Below, one piece after another: positions 17,747 through 26,822 of a DNA stretch of 51,233 nucleotides; position 1 is the first letter of the stretch, and every line of letters begins with the position of its first letter. The stretch covers positions 1-51,233 of the forward strand of contig JAKMEK010000095.1 of assembly GCA_022425945.1 (NCBI GenBank), read 5' to 3'. This DNA comes from Flavobacteriaceae bacterium (GTDB taxonomy: Bacteria > Bacteroidota > Bacteroidia > Flavobacteriales > Flavobacteriaceae). Below the pieces are notes generated by a model. That model had not been told where the DNA came from and made no database searches. It was given only the letters and a program-made list of their open reading frames with translations. A program made the position numbers and the translations under genes.

Positions 17747-18751
17747 ATGGAGATTCAATCCTCTTTCTCGTTAAAAGATTACAACAGCTTTGGCATTGAC
17801 CAAACCGCTGAGGCCTTTGTCTCAGTCCACAGTGAAGCAGAGCTAAAAGAAGCATTGACCCTAAAGGATTATCCTAAAAAATTTATTCTCGGCGGCGGAA
17901 GTAATTTACTACTCACACGTCCTCTTGAAGGATTGTGTATTCACATCAACACCAAGGGAATTCAAGTCATCGAGGAAGATGAAGAAACAGTGATTGTAGA
18001 AGCCATGGCCGGAGAAAACTGGCACAATTTCGTCCAATGGAGCATTGAACGAGGCTACGGAGGAATGGAGAACTTATCCCTGATCCCCGGAAATGTCGGA
18101 ACTGCATCCATTCAAAACATCGGCGCCTACGGGGTAGAACTCAAAGATGTTTTTATCAGTTGCAGCGCCATTGCGCTAAACGATTTACACGAAAAAGAGT
18201 TTAACCTTGAGGCAGCAGCTTTTGGTTACCGAAACTCCGTTTTTAAAACCACTGCCCGAGGAAAGTATGTCATCACACGGTTACGTGTGCGACTCACCAA
18301 GACCAAGCATCAACTTAATATTGCTTATGGAGCCATTAAAGAAGCATTGGGCAAATTACCTCCAAATCCCAAAAATATAGGGGCAGCGGTCATTGCTATT
18401 CGACAAAGCAAACTCCCAAACCCCAAGGAGATCGGAAACAGTGGAAGCTTTTTCAAAAATCCTGTAATCGCAAAAAAACACTACTGTCAACTTCAAGAAA
18501 AGCACCCCACTATTCCCTCATACCCTGTAAACAGTGAACAAGTTAAGGTTCCTGCCGGCTGGTTAATCGACACCCTTGGCTTCAAAGGTTACCGTAAAGG
18601 AGATGCTGGAGTTCACAAGCATCAAGCCCTCGTTTTGGTCAATTACGGAGAGGCAAAAGGAGAAGAGCTTTTGGCTTTAGCCAATGAAATTCAGCAAAAA
18701 GTGAAAGAAGCGTTTGACATTTCACTCGAAACAGAGGTCAACATTATTTAG
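17747..18751 (+). CDS. murB: UDP-N-acetylmuramate dehydrogenase
   Basis: MurB reduces UDP-GlcNAc-enolpyruvate to UDP-MurNAc with NADPH and FAD, completing muramic acid synthesis. The FAD-binding motif ILGGGSNLLLT, LSLIPGNVGTASIQNIGAYG, the type I tyrosine loop GYRNSVFK, the catalytic serine region GNSGSFFKNP and the C-terminal PAGWLIDTLGFKG are all present. The length of 334 residues fits the E. coli-like type I enzyme. It ends 2 bp before the stop of the convergent dtd. Confidence 0.96.
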   Translation: MEIQSSFSLKDYNSFGIDQTAEAFVSVHSEAELKEALTLKDYPKKFILGGGSNLLLTRPLEGLCIHINTKGIQVIEEDEETVIVEAMAGENWHNFVQWSIERGYGGMENLSLIPGNVGTASIQNIGAYGVELKDVFISCSAIALNDLHEKEFNLEAAAFGYRNSVFKTTARGKYVITRLRVRLTKTKHQLNIAYGAIKEALGKLPPNPKNIGAAVIAIRQSKLPNPKEIGNSGSFFKNPVIAKKHYCQLQEKHPTIPSYPVNSEQVKVPAGWLIDTLGFKGYRKGDAGVHKHQALVLVNYGEAKGEELLALANEIQQKVKEAFDISLETEVNII

Positions 18752-18753
18752 GT

Positions 18754-19206
18754 CTAGTTTTTGTTTTTCGAATCAATCTGAATGGTAACAGGCCCATCAT
18801 TCACCAATGCCACTTTCATATCTGCCCCAAAAACACCGCGTTCTACTTTTCTACCCAAGAGTTTTTCGGCTTGTTCACAGAAAGCCTCATACATAGGAAT
18901 GGCATGGTTATGGTTCGCCGCTTTAATGTAGGAGGGGCGATTTCCTTTTTTCGTTGAAGCCATTAGGGTAAACTGACTAACGATCAAGACTTCTCCATTG
19001 ACATCGAGCAAGGAGGAGTTCATCACCCCATTGACATCGTTAAAAATACGAAGCTGCAACATCTTATTGACCAGCCAATCGATGTCTTCTTGGGTATCGG
19101 CTGCTTCCACACCCAGTAAAACCATCAGCCCTTGATTGATTTTTCCTACAATGGTTTGATCCACTGTAACCGATGCTTCGCTAACACGTTGAATGACCAC
19201 TCGCAT
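18754..19206 (-). CDS. dtd: D-aminoacyl-tRNA deacylase
   Basis: Dtd removes D-amino acids (and glycine from tRNA-Ala) mistakenly attached to tRNA. The start MRVVIQRVSEASVTVD, the catalytic motif SQFTLMA, the GNRPSY block and the C-terminal NDGPVT motif (NxGPVT) are all present. ATG 19206 gives 150 residues, the normal size; the longer frame to 19287 lies inside rsgA and is not needed. It is separated from rsgA by one base, so the two are co-transcribed. Confidence 0.94.
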   Translation of the reverse strand: MRVVIQRVSEASVTVDQTIVGKINQGLMVLLGVEAADTQEDIDWLVNKMLQLRIFNDVNGVMNSSLLDVNGEVLIVSQFTLMASTKKGNRPSYIKAANHNHAIPMYEAFCEQAEKLLGRKVERGVFGADMKVALVNDGPVTIQIDSKNKN

Positions 19207-19207
19207 A

Positions 19208-20140
19208 CTAATTTCTATAAGGGGTGTCTTGTTCCAATAATTGCAAATAACTAGCATAACGAGAAGCAGCGATGCTGCCTTTTTCAACCCCCTCTTTTAC
19301 AGCACAACGCGGCTCGTCTACATGCAAGCAGTTGTTGAATTTACAATCGGATTTCACCGCATGAAATTCAGTAAAATAGCTCCCTAATTCTTCGGGCTGC
19401 ATATCAACCACACCAAAACCTTTTATTCCGGGCGTATCAATGATGCGCGCTGCGTTGGGTAAATCGAACATTTCAGCATAGGTGGTGGTGTGCTGTCCTT
19501 GTTGGTGTTGCTCAGAAATTTCGGCCGTACGCAAACGTAAATCTGGTGACAAGACATTGAGTAAGGTCGACTTTCCAACCCCACTATGTCCAGAAAACAT
19601 GGAAGATTTTTCGCGCATCACTGCATCGATCATCGACACATCGTCAGGATTGAAACATGAAATTGAGTAGCAGTCAAAGTCCAAGCTAGTGTATACACTT
19701 TTCATGAATTCTATCTCTGCAATTTCTTCTTCGCTATAGGTGTCCATTTTATTGAATAATAAAACAACAGGGATTTGATAGGCTTGTGCAGTAATTAGAA
19801 ATCGATCAATAAAGGCAAAGAAAGTAGGGGGATTGTTGAGCGTAATGAGTAAAAATGCCTGATCAATATTTGCTGCAATGATTTGAGTTTGCTTGGATAA
19901 GTTCACCGACTTTCTGACAATGTAATTGTGCCTTGGCTCAATTTCTTCAATGATCCCTTTTGTTTCCTCCCCTTCAGTAAAGAGACTAAACACAACACGA
20001 TCGCCTACAGCGACAGGATTGGTGTGTTTGATTCCTTTGAGGCGAAACTTCCCTTTGATACGGCATTGATAAAAAACACCTTCGGCACTTTTGACCAAGT
20101 ACCAACTTCCGGTAGAACGATAAACGATTCCCTTTTGCAA
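19208..20140 (-). CDS. rsgA: Small ribosomal subunit biogenesis GTPase RsgA
   Basis: RsgA is a circularly permuted GTPase that assists late 30S maturation. It has an N-terminal OB fold (about 1-75), then G4 LFNKMD, G1 GHSGVGKSTLLN and G3 DTPGIKGFG in the permuted order, and a C-terminal zinc-binding site C-x5-C-x-H-x5-C (CKFNNCLHVDEPRC). At 310 residues the length is typical. The gene is divergent from gpmI and upstream of dtd. Confidence 0.96.
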   Translation of the reverse strand: MQKGIVYRSTGSWYLVKSAEGVFYQCRIKGKFRLKGIKHTNPVAVGDRVVFSLFTEGEETKGIIEEIEPRHNYIVRKSVNLSKQTQIIAANIDQAFLLITLNNPPTFFAFIDRFLITAQAYQIPVVLLFNKMDTYSEEEIAEIEFMKSVYTSLDFDCYSISCFNPDDVSMIDAVMREKSSMFSGHSGVGKSTLLNVLSPDLRLRTAEISEQHQQGQHTTTYAEMFDLPNAARIIDTPGIKGFGVVDMQPEELGSYFTEFHAVKSDCKFNNCLHVDEPRCAVKEGVEKGSIAASRYASYLQLLEQDTPYRN

Positions 20141-20180
20141 TGCAAACGTTTTAACTGGGTTAAAGATAAGTTAGATTTGC

Positions 20181-20218
20181 CAAAAATAGTAGGATTCTTT
20201 CTTCATTTACTATCTTTG
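20181..20218. promoter_or_regulatory. Divergent promoter region of rsgA and gpmI
   Basis: The 93-bp gap holds two -7 boxes facing opposite ways: TATTTTTG on the minus strand (20181-20188), 40 bp before the rsgA ATG, and TATCTTTG on the plus strand (20211-20218), 15 bp before the gpmI ATG. No convincing -33 box at the usual distance was found for either. Confidence 0.5.
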
Positions 20219-20233
20219 CACAAAACAAATTGA

Positions 20234-21739
20234 ATGTCCAAAAAAACGATTTTAATGATCTTAGACGGTTGGGGAAAAGCACCCAATCCCGAGGTCTCAG
20301 CAGTTGACCAAGCCAAAACTCCTTTCATAGATAGCCTCTATCAAAACTTCTCTCACAATGATTTGTTTACCGACGGAATGCATGTTGGACTTCCTGAAGG
20401 ACAAATGGGAAATAGTGAGGTTGGCCACATGAATTTGGGTGCTGGTAGAATTGTTTATCAAGATTTAGCAAAAATAAACCTAGCCATTGAGCAGAACACC
20501 CTGAAAGACGAAGTCGTTCTTAAAGAAGCTATGGCCTATGCCAAAGCCAATGATAAGACCATCCACCTACTTGGACTATTATCAAACGGTGGGGTTCACT
20601 CCCACCTCAACCACATCAAAAGCTTACTCAGTATTCTGAGCGAGAATGAATGTGCTAAAGTTGCGCTTCACGGATTTACAGACGGACGAGATGTTGACCC
20701 GCAGTCGGGCGCAGATTTTGTCGCTGATTTAGAGGCACATATGGGAAAAACCACCGGAAAAGTTGGAAGCCTTATTGGTCGCTATTTTGCCATGGATAGA
20801 GATCAACGTTGGGATAGAGTGCAGAAAGCTTTTGCGCTTTTGGTCAATGGAGAAGGAAAAGATACAAGCGATTTTGTCGGTGCACTCAAAGCTTCTTATC
20901 AAAATGGGGTAACCGATGAATTTATAGAACCACTCATCAATAATGATGGAGACACTAAAATTGAGCAAGGAGATGTTGTTTTATTTTTCAACTTCAGAAC
21001 CGACAGAGGAAGAGAACTAACACAAATGCTCTCCCAAAAAGCATTTCCAGAGCAAGGAACTAGTCCACTCGATTTGCACTATGTCACCATGACCAACTAC
21101 GACAGTAATTACAAGAACGTGAATGTAATCTTTAACAAAGAAAACATTACCGACACCTTGGGAGAAACCATTTCCAATGCAGGTAAAATTCAAATCCGAA
21201 TTGCTGAAACAGAAAAATATCCACACGTAACCTTCTTTTTCAATGGTGGACGTGAAGAACCTTTTAAAGGGGAAGAACGCATTCTCTGCCCATCTCCTAA
21301 AGTAGCCACCTATGATCTTCAACCAGAAATGAGTGCCTACGAAATTCGAGATGCCATCATTCCGGAAATTCAAAAAGAAACAGCTGACTTCATCTGCTTG
21401 AACTTTGCGAACCCAGATATGGTTGGGCATACCGGAGATTTGAATGCTGCTATCAAGGCTTGTGAGGTTGTAGACGAATGCACTGAATCCATCGTTGAAG
21501 CTGCCTTGGCAAAAGATTACTCCATCCTCGTTATTGCAGATCATGGAAATTGTGAAACCATGCTCAACGAAGACGGAAGCCCAAATACTGCTCACACAAC
21601 CAATCCCGTTCCAGTAATCTTGGTTGAAAATGAAAAAAGAACAATTCAGTCAGGTGTATTGGGTGCGATTGCTCCTACCCTCCTTGATCTGATGGGAATT
21701 GCTCAACCAACTGCGATGACACAAAAATCATTACTTTAG
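20234..21739 (+). CDS. gpmI: 2,3-bisphosphoglycerate-independent phosphoglycerate mutase
   Basis: GpmI interconverts 3- and 2-phosphoglycerate in glycolysis and gluconeogenesis, using two metal ions and a phosphoserine. The alkaline phosphatase-like fold opens with LMILDGWG; the catalytic serine lies in GQMGNSEVGHMNLGAGR. The substrate loop FTDGRDVDP, metal ligands in NFANPDMVGHTGD and the late IADHGNCE are also seen. The length of 501 residues is normal. The thioredoxin-like lipoprotein gene follows after 3 bp. Confidence 0.97.
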   Translation: MSKKTILMILDGWGKAPNPEVSAVDQAKTPFIDSLYQNFSHNDLFTDGMHVGLPEGQMGNSEVGHMNLGAGRIVYQDLAKINLAIEQNTLKDEVVLKEAMAYAKANDKTIHLLGLLSNGGVHSHLNHIKSLLSILSENECAKVALHGFTDGRDVDPQSGADFVADLEAHMGKTTGKVGSLIGRYFAMDRDQRWDRVQKAFALLVNGEGKDTSDFVGALKASYQNGVTDEFIEPLINNDGDTKIEQGDVVLFFNFRTDRGRELTQMLSQKAFPEQGTSPLDLHYVTMTNYDSNYKNVNVIFNKENITDTLGETISNAGKIQIRIAETEKYPHVTFFFNGGREEPFKGEERILCPSPKVATYDLQPEMSAYEIRDAIIPEIQKETADFICLNFANPDMVGHTGDLNAAIKACEVVDECTESIVEAALAKDYSILVIADHGNCETMLNEDGSPNTAHTTNPVPVILVENEKRTIQSGVLGAIAPTLLDLMGIAQPTAMTQKSLL

Positions 21740-21742
21740 CAT

Positions 21743-22315
21743 ATGCGCGTTTTATATTTAACATTTTGCCTTCTGATCATTGCCTGTGCAGACCAACCCA
21801 AAAAAAAGGTTGTTGCACCCATTGAAAAAGAAAAAACAGCAATTCCAGACCACTTAATAGGTAAGGATTTTGATGGTGAAGAAATCTTAATCGGAAAAGT
21901 AAGTCTCTCACAGTTGAGCGAATTTAGCGCTGCTTGGTACACGAATGAATACAATAGCTACAAGGTGAATCAATCTATTTTGGCCGAAATTAAAAGCGTT
22001 TTGAACAGCCGAAAAGTCAGCTTAATTATGGGAACCTGGTGTGAAGACAGTCAACGAGAAGTTCCTGGAATGATCAAAATTCTAACCGAGGCAGGCTACT
22101 CCACCGCAGACATGGAGATTATTGCTGTTGATGAGGACAAAACAACACCAGAAAAATTAGAAAAAACCTATAATCTATTCAATGTTCCTACGCTTATTTT
22201 CTCCGAAAATGGCACCGAACTTAATCGAATTGTTGAGTTTCCTATCCGTAGCTTAGAGCATGATATCCTGGCTATTTTAAAAGGAGAAGACTATAAAAAT
22301 GCATACGCAGAATGA
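21743..22315 (+). CDS. Thioredoxin-family lipoprotein with a monothiol active site
   Basis: A predicted lipoprotein: signal with lipobox LIIAC, lipidated at Cys15. The thioredoxin-like domain occupies about residues 85-185, with SLIMGTWCEDSQREVP in the active-site position and VPTLIF as the cis-proline loop. The active site is C100-E-D-S103, not CxxC, so a simple disulfide exchange is unlikely; such single-Cys forms occur in reductases or binding proteins. Its end overlaps map by 4 bp (ATGA), and gpmI lies 3 bp upstream, so it is part of one operon. The exact role is unknown. Confidence 0.83.
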   Translation: MRVLYLTFCLLIIACADQPKKKVVAPIEKEKTAIPDHLIGKDFDGEEILIGKVSLSQLSEFSAAWYTNEYNSYKVNQSILAEIKSVLNSRKVSLIMGTWCEDSQREVPGMIKILTEAGYSTADMEIIAVDEDKTTPEKLEKTYNLFNVPTLIFSENGTELNRIVEFPIRSLEHDILAILKGEDYKNAYAE

Positions 22316-23136
22316 GCGCTATAATCTTAAAAAATGCAGAAGAAATTGAATTAATGCGCGAAAGCGCATTAATTGTTTCCAAAACATTGGGCATGTTGGC
22401 CAGCGAAATCAAACCCGGAATTTCCACACTTGACTTGGATGCAAAAGCGGAAAGTTTTATTCGAGATCACGGAGCTGAACCAGGTTTTCTTGGACTATAC
22501 GATTTTCCCAACACCCTGTGCATGAGTCCCAATGCTCAGGTCGTACATGGGATTCCCAACAGTGAACCTCTGCAAGATGGCGATATTATTTCCATCGATT
22601 GTGGCGCATTAAAAAACGGCTTTTACGGAGATCATGCCTATACTTTTGCTGTTGGAGAAATTGAACCAGCCACTGAAAAATTATTGCGCATTACCAAAGA
22701 ATCTCTTTATGTTGGGATTAATGCCTTTCGTGCTGGAAACAGAATTGGAGACATGGGTTTTGCCATACAACAGTACTGTGAAAAGGAGGGTTATGGTGTA
22801 GTGCGCGAATTGGTAGGCCATGGTTTAGGAACCACCATGCACGAAGGACCTGAAGTTCCCAATTACGGAAGGCGTGGACGCGGAAAGAAATTTGTTGATG
22901 GAATGGTTTTGGCCATTGAACCCATGATTAACGGTGGAACTCATCGCATTAAACAACTGAAAGACGGCTGGACAATCTTAACTGCCGACGGAAAACCATC
23001 AGCACATTTTGAACACAATGTAGCTCTAGTGGACGGAAAACCAGAATTGTTATCTACCTTCCATTACATCTATGAAGCACTCGGTATTCAGAGTGATGAA
23101 GAAATATCGTTTCGAAAACAACCACTAACGGCATGA
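22312..23136 (+). CDS. map: Type I methionine aminopeptidase
   Basis: Map removes the initiator methionine from nascent proteins. It is a pita-bread metalloprotease with the five metal ligands in the expected places: the two Asp in SIDCGALKNGFYGDH, the His in GHGLGTTMHEGPEVPNYG, Glu in LAIEPMIN and Glu in HFEHNVAL. The length of 274 residues is slightly longer than the E. coli enzyme because of a C-terminal tail. It overlaps both neighbours by 4 bp, so translation is probably coupled. Confidence 0.96.
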   Translation: MSAIILKNAEEIELMRESALIVSKTLGMLASEIKPGISTLDLDAKAESFIRDHGAEPGFLGLYDFPNTLCMSPNAQVVHGIPNSEPLQDGDIISIDCGALKNGFYGDHAYTFAVGEIEPATEKLLRITKESLYVGINAFRAGNRIGDMGFAIQQYCEKEGYGVVRELVGHGLGTTMHEGPEVPNYGRRGRGKKFVDGMVLAIEPMINGGTHRIKQLKDGWTILTADGKPSAHFEHNVALVDGKPELLSTFHYIYEALGIQSDEEISFRKQPLTA

Positions 23137-23885
23137 AATGGTTGCTGAACCTTTTTCCACGCCCTTGGCTAATCTCGTTAAGCATTTGGCTTCGTCCATT
23201 GATAAAGCTTTATTACAGTGGAAATCGTTTCGAAGACCCAATCGACGGAAGTAGCTATCGGAAATTTCTGCCCTATGGCTATGATAAGTTAAGAGAAAAC
23301 GCACTGTGCCCTGGGACATTATCCCTTGAACGTCACCGGTTACTCTGGCTCTACCTATCAAGGGAAACCTCTTTTTTAAAGGACAACATTAGGGTATTGC
23401 ACATTGCTCCAGAACAGGTGTTTTACACCAAATTTAAGGGGCTTGACCATTGGGATTACACCACAACAGACCTTCATTCTCCTTTGGCCGATGTAAAAGC
23501 GGACATTTGTGCTCTCCCCTTTGAAAGCGATAATTACGATTTGATTTTATGCAATCATGTTTTGGAACATATTCCGGATGATCACACTGCCATGAAAGAA
23601 TTGTATCGTGTCTTAAAAAAGGGCGGTACGTTGATTGCGCAAGTTCCATTGGATGAAAATAGATCGGTTACTTTTGAAGACGATAGCATTACAGATCAAA
23701 AGGAGCGAACTAAAATATTTGGTCAATATGATCACGTTCGTGTGTATGGTACGGATTATTTCAATCGCATAGAAAGCGTTGGATTTTCGGCTGAGGGAGT
23801 CAACTATTTACCCAAGCTTAGTTCTGAGGAACGCAGTCGCTATGCCTTACCAAAAGAAGAAAGAATCCCCGTCGCTAAAAAATAG
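23133..23885 (+). CDS. Class I SAM-dependent methyltransferase
   Basis: A 250-residue protein with a methyltransferase domain at about residues 80-200. In place of the usual GxGxG stands VLHIAPEQ, followed by the acidic strand end YTTTDLHS, DICALPFESDNYDLILCNHVLEHIPDD and LKKGGTLIAQVP. The N-terminal 50 residues (hydrophobic stretch then FLPYGYDKLRENALCPGT) are typical of a group common in Bacteroidota and may contact membranes. The substrate is unknown. It overlaps map by 4 bp and is convergent with the broken adhesin gene, 2 bp away. Confidence 0.87.
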   Translation: MKWLLNLFPRPWLISLSIWLRPLIKLYYSGNRFEDPIDGSSYRKFLPYGYDKLRENALCPGTLSLERHRLLWLYLSRETSFLKDNIRVLHIAPEQVFYTKFKGLDHWDYTTTDLHSPLADVKADICALPFESDNYDLILCNHVLEHIPDDHTAMKELYRVLKKGGTLIAQVPLDENRSVTFEDDSITDQKERTKIFGQYDHVRVYGTDYFNRIESVGFSAEGVNYLPKLSSEERSRYALPKEERIPVAKK

Positions 23886-23887
23886 AC

Positions 23888-24454
23888 TTACTGTTTACGT
23901 ATTAGTTCATCAACTAAAGCGGAAACGGTTCTTTCTAATTGTTTGATACGCTTCTCCTGTTCAATCGTAAACAAATACAATTCCTCAATTTTTTCTAGCT
24001 GGCGTTCAGATGCGCGATTCAGTTCAATTCCACCTTGGTCTTGAATCATTTCTGCACTTGGAATATTGGGTAAATGATGGTTGCTTTGAATGAACTGCTC
24101 AATTTCCGTTAAAACAGGAAAGCGGTACTCAGGATTATCTTTACTTTTTCCCGTATAAAAATATTCAAACACATAGTCAGGGGTTAGCGTAGCTGAGGCA
24201 ATGATACTTTTTGAGGCAACTATCGTTCCAGATACGACCAGAGTTCCTTCTGTTGGCGTACTGTCTCCAATGCCAATATTTCCGTTTTTTAAAACTACAA
24301 GAGCATCGGATTTATTGGAAGAACTTGATCCATTTCCAAGAACAAACAAACGATCGGCAGCATTCCAAGAAGAAGTACTTAAAGGAGAAATAATGGTGTT
24401 ATAACTTCCAAAAGCCGTTGCAGCATAACTTTGCGCTTCGGTAGCATTCCCCAT
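23888..24454 (-). pseudogene. C-terminal part of a frameshifted tail-fibre/YadA-head-like protein
   Basis: This frame continues the protein that starts at 25746; the reading frame changes near 24473. It begins with [20 protein letters not shown], which has the period of YadA-type head repeats, then a short beta-rich part (ALVVLKNGNIGIGDSTP). It closes with a domain common at the end of Bacteroidota tail-fibre-like surface proteins: FPVLTEIEQFIQSNHHLPNIPS followed by a coiled coil (LEKIEELYLFTIEQEKRIKQLE). Such ends usually trimerise, and some contain chaperone-like self-cleaving parts, although none can be seen here. The ATG at 24454 is probably not a real start. Confidence 0.7.
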
Positions 24455-24720
24455 GGCAATACTTCGATCGCCAAAGCCTGTGTTCGATAGCCCATTCCAA
24501 AAGAACGTTCACCAATATTGATTTCATTCCAAGAGTTCCCTGATGCATAGCCCGCACGAAAAGCGGCCTTACTTTTATCAAAAAAGAAGCGAGCGTCATC
24601 TAAGGCACCCGTTTGATTATCTAGCGTATCAGATCCGAATACAAAATCATGAGAAGAGGTACCAACTGAGGACCGAACTACATTACCATCAACTTCGAAT
24701 AAATTAACCACAGCTAAGGC

Positions 24721-24940
24721 GGATAAATCGAGTGTTTGCGTATTTCCGTTACTGATGGCTAGCGTTAAGGTATTACTAGCATTTAGGCTGGATACCTGAA
24801 TTGTTTGACTATCTGTATTGGTTGAAGTCGAGGATAAAGAAGACAAGTCCAATGTTTCCGTATTACCATTGCTGATAGCTATCGTTAAGGTTTTGCTTCC
24901 GTTTAAAGAAGAAACTGTAAGTGTTTGACTATCCGTATTT
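24721..24940 (-). repeat. Tandem 120-bp (40-residue) coding repeats
   Basis: Two adjacent copies with a 120-bp period encode segments beginning [18 protein letters not shown] and [18 protein letters not shown] and ending in [12 protein letters not shown] and [13 protein letters not shown] degenerate partial copy ([19 protein letters not shown]) lies near 25180-25240. Such repeats form beta-rich stalks in surface fibres and are prone to copy-number change. Confidence 0.75.
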
Positions 24941-24959
24941 GAAGAAATCGCTAAAACTC

Positions 24960-25078
24960 CCGGTGGACCTTGAATACCAGGAATTCCTTGCTCTCTAATT
25001 GGGCCTTGAATACCTTGAACTCCTGAAGGGCCCTCTATGCCGGGTATACCCCGATCTCCTCTATCTCCCTTAGGACCA
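24960..25078 (-). repeat. Collagen-like Gly-X-Y repeats
   Basis: About thirteen Gly-X-Y triplets run [27 protein letters not shown], then REQ, then GIP GIQ GPP. One triplet begins with Arg instead of Gly, which would kink or break a triple helix at that point. Proline content and GDR/GPK triplets are typical of bacterial collagen-like trimerising stalks. Confidence 0.75.
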
Positions 25079-25832
25079 ACAAGCGTGGAAGTATTAACAC
25101 CTAGTTGTGCTAAAGCTAAAGTGAGGATCGGCTGAACGTCAACTTGATTCCCGTTAGTGATGCCAATCATTGTTTCTGATACAGTCAAGGTTTGACTATC
25201 AGAAGTGGAAAGCGAACTCAAATCAAGCGTTTCTTCAGTGCCATTTGACCGCACATATCGAATGTGTTGATTAAAAACAGGTGATCTCTCGAAAAAATAA
25301 TTTGTCCCAGCGATTAAAATCCATCTTTGCAAAACAGCATTATATATGTACAAATCGTTTTCTTCCTCCTGATAATAGACCATTCCGTTAGTTGGATTTT
25401 CTAGAGTAGATGTTCCCCCGCTACTTTGCGATAAAATGCGTTCATTGGAAATATTTTCCCACAACATTTCAATCTTCTTAGTTGTTGAAGATAACTGTGA
25501 ACGAACATATTGTATTTTTTGCGTGTCCGAATTAAAGATTATCATACCAGCTGGCACGTCATCACCAAAAAAAGTATTGCGCTGCTGGGTTGATAGGCGC
25601 GGAATAAGTAAGCCTTTTTCTCCGCTCTCTAATTCAAGTAAAGCATAGGGTGAAATGGATTCAATGTTATCTCCTATTTTAATTTGTGCTTGTAAGGTAT
25701 CTACAACCAACCACAAGGCTGCCGTGAATAAAAAGACGTATTTCATAGGTCAAGATTTTAGATTTTGGGAAATATAAAATCAACATATTGTATACATAAA
25801 TAAACAAAATTTATTAGAAATGCAAACGGATT

Positions 25833-26822
25833 CTACCAACGAGAGGAAAACACTTCTTCTAGTTGACCACCATCTGAACTCAGAATCCAGTAGGCAGCTA
25901 AACGATTGTTTGATTCAATTAAAGCTTTACTTTCATCGAAAGGCATTACCATGAGTGCAGTAGCATACGCATCAGCCATCATGCAATTTGGGGCTTTAAC
26001 CGAAACACTTAAGACCTTAGAACGGACAGGTATACCGCTCAATGGATTGATGGAGTGGACGTATTTGTCGCCCGTTAATTCATCCAGGCGAAACTTGCGG
26101 TAATTACCCGAGGTCGCCAAGGCTTGATTGCTTAGAGCGACAATGGATTGTAAAGAACGCTCTCCTGTTTCATTTGGCTTATCTATCCCAATTTTCCAGG
26201 CTTTACCACTTTTAGGACTATTCCCTTTGGCAACAACTTCGCCGCCAATTTCCACCAAATGATTTTGGCTACCTAATTGAATTAAATAATCCGCTATTAC
26301 ATCAACTGCATAGCCTTTTGCCAAGGCATTAAAGTCGATATAAATCTCTGGCTTTTCTTTACGTATTCGATGATCGGGAGTCAGGTGAATTTTATCCCAG
26401 CCCGTAATTTGCATTAAGCTATCGCGTTGTAGCTTGCTGATATTGGTCAATGCCTTATCTGGCCCAAAGCCATAAGCATTTACCCAAGCGCCAATGGTGG
26501 GGTCAAAATACCCTTTAGTTGCTTTCCATACTTTGTCGGCTTGTACGTAGACCCTTTGAAAATGCTTATCAACAATGACGAGAGAATCACCTTGATTAAT
26601 TTGTGAAATGGCCGATGCAGGGAGGTAGGTAGATAGTGATGCATTGATTACATAAAAGAGGGAATCTATCCCTTGTTGAACAGTATCATACGAATGATCT
26701 ATTGGTGCATATTGCACCCCATAGGACGTCCCTAAAGCATAGCCCTGATGAACAAGGGTGTCTGCTTGTTTCTCACAACCTATCCAGCACAATACTAAAG
26801 TGAGGAGAATGTGTTTATCCAT
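25833..26822 (-). CDS. apbE: FAD:protein FMN transferase (ApbE)
   Basis: ApbE links FMN covalently to threonine in NqrB, NqrC and related proteins. It is a predicted lipoprotein (lipobox LCWIGC, lipidated Cys16), so it acts outside the cytoplasmic membrane, where the Nqr flavin domains are. Family motifs are LSTYLPASAISQIN near the N-terminus, DFNALAKGYAVD, LVEIGGEVVAKG and the metal/FAD-binding MMADAYATAL near the end. At 329 residues the length is normal. It overlaps the small gene upstream by 8 bp and lies at the end of the nqr cluster, which fits its function well. Confidence 0.95.
   Translation of the reverse strand: MDKHILLTLVLCWIGCEKQADTLVHQGYALGTSYGVQYAPIDHSYDTVQQGIDSLFYVINASLSTYLPASAISQINQGDSLVIVDKHFQRVYVQADKVWKATKGYFDPTIGAWVNAYGFGPDKALTNISKLQRDSLMQITGWDKIHLTPDHRIRKEKPEIYIDFNALAKGYAVDVIADYLIQLGSQNHLVEIGGEVVAKGNSPKSGKAWKIGIDKPNETGERSLQSIVALSNQALATSGNYRKFRLDELTGDKYVHSINPLSGIPVRSKVLSVSVKAPNCMMADAYATALMVMPFDESKALIESNNRLAAYWILSSDGGQLEEVFSSRW

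Larger units (their letters stand above)
24379..25746 (-). pseudogene. N-terminal part of a frameshifted collagen-like, repeat-containing surface protein
   Basis: The intact gene would encode about 619 residues (25746 down to 23888). It has a signal peptide (about 1-20, ending LQAQI), a region typical of Bacteroidota tail-fibre-like proteins ([33 protein letters not shown]), a collagen-like Gly-X-Y stretch, two 40-residue repeats, then head-like FGMGYRTQA. After that the frame drifts into unrelated sequence and stops. Adding one T to the TTT run at 24473-24475 (coding strand) restores it. Either a true mutation or a homopolymer sequencing error would produce this. It is divergently oriented to nothing nearby and has no clear promoter match. 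Confidence 0.75.

Noticed and set aside
21017-21595. 192-codon frame antisense to gpmI
   Set aside because: It is fully within gpmI, rich in Cys, Phe and Trp without pattern, and lacks any promoter.
24465-24485. Programmed ribosomal frameshift in the surface-fibre gene
   Set aside because: The site (GCTTTGGCG) is not a slippery heptamer, and no stimulatory structure is evident; a missing base explains it better.
24721-24940. CRISPR array
   Set aside because: The repeats are only two, 120 bp in period, diverged, and in frame with a coding sequence.
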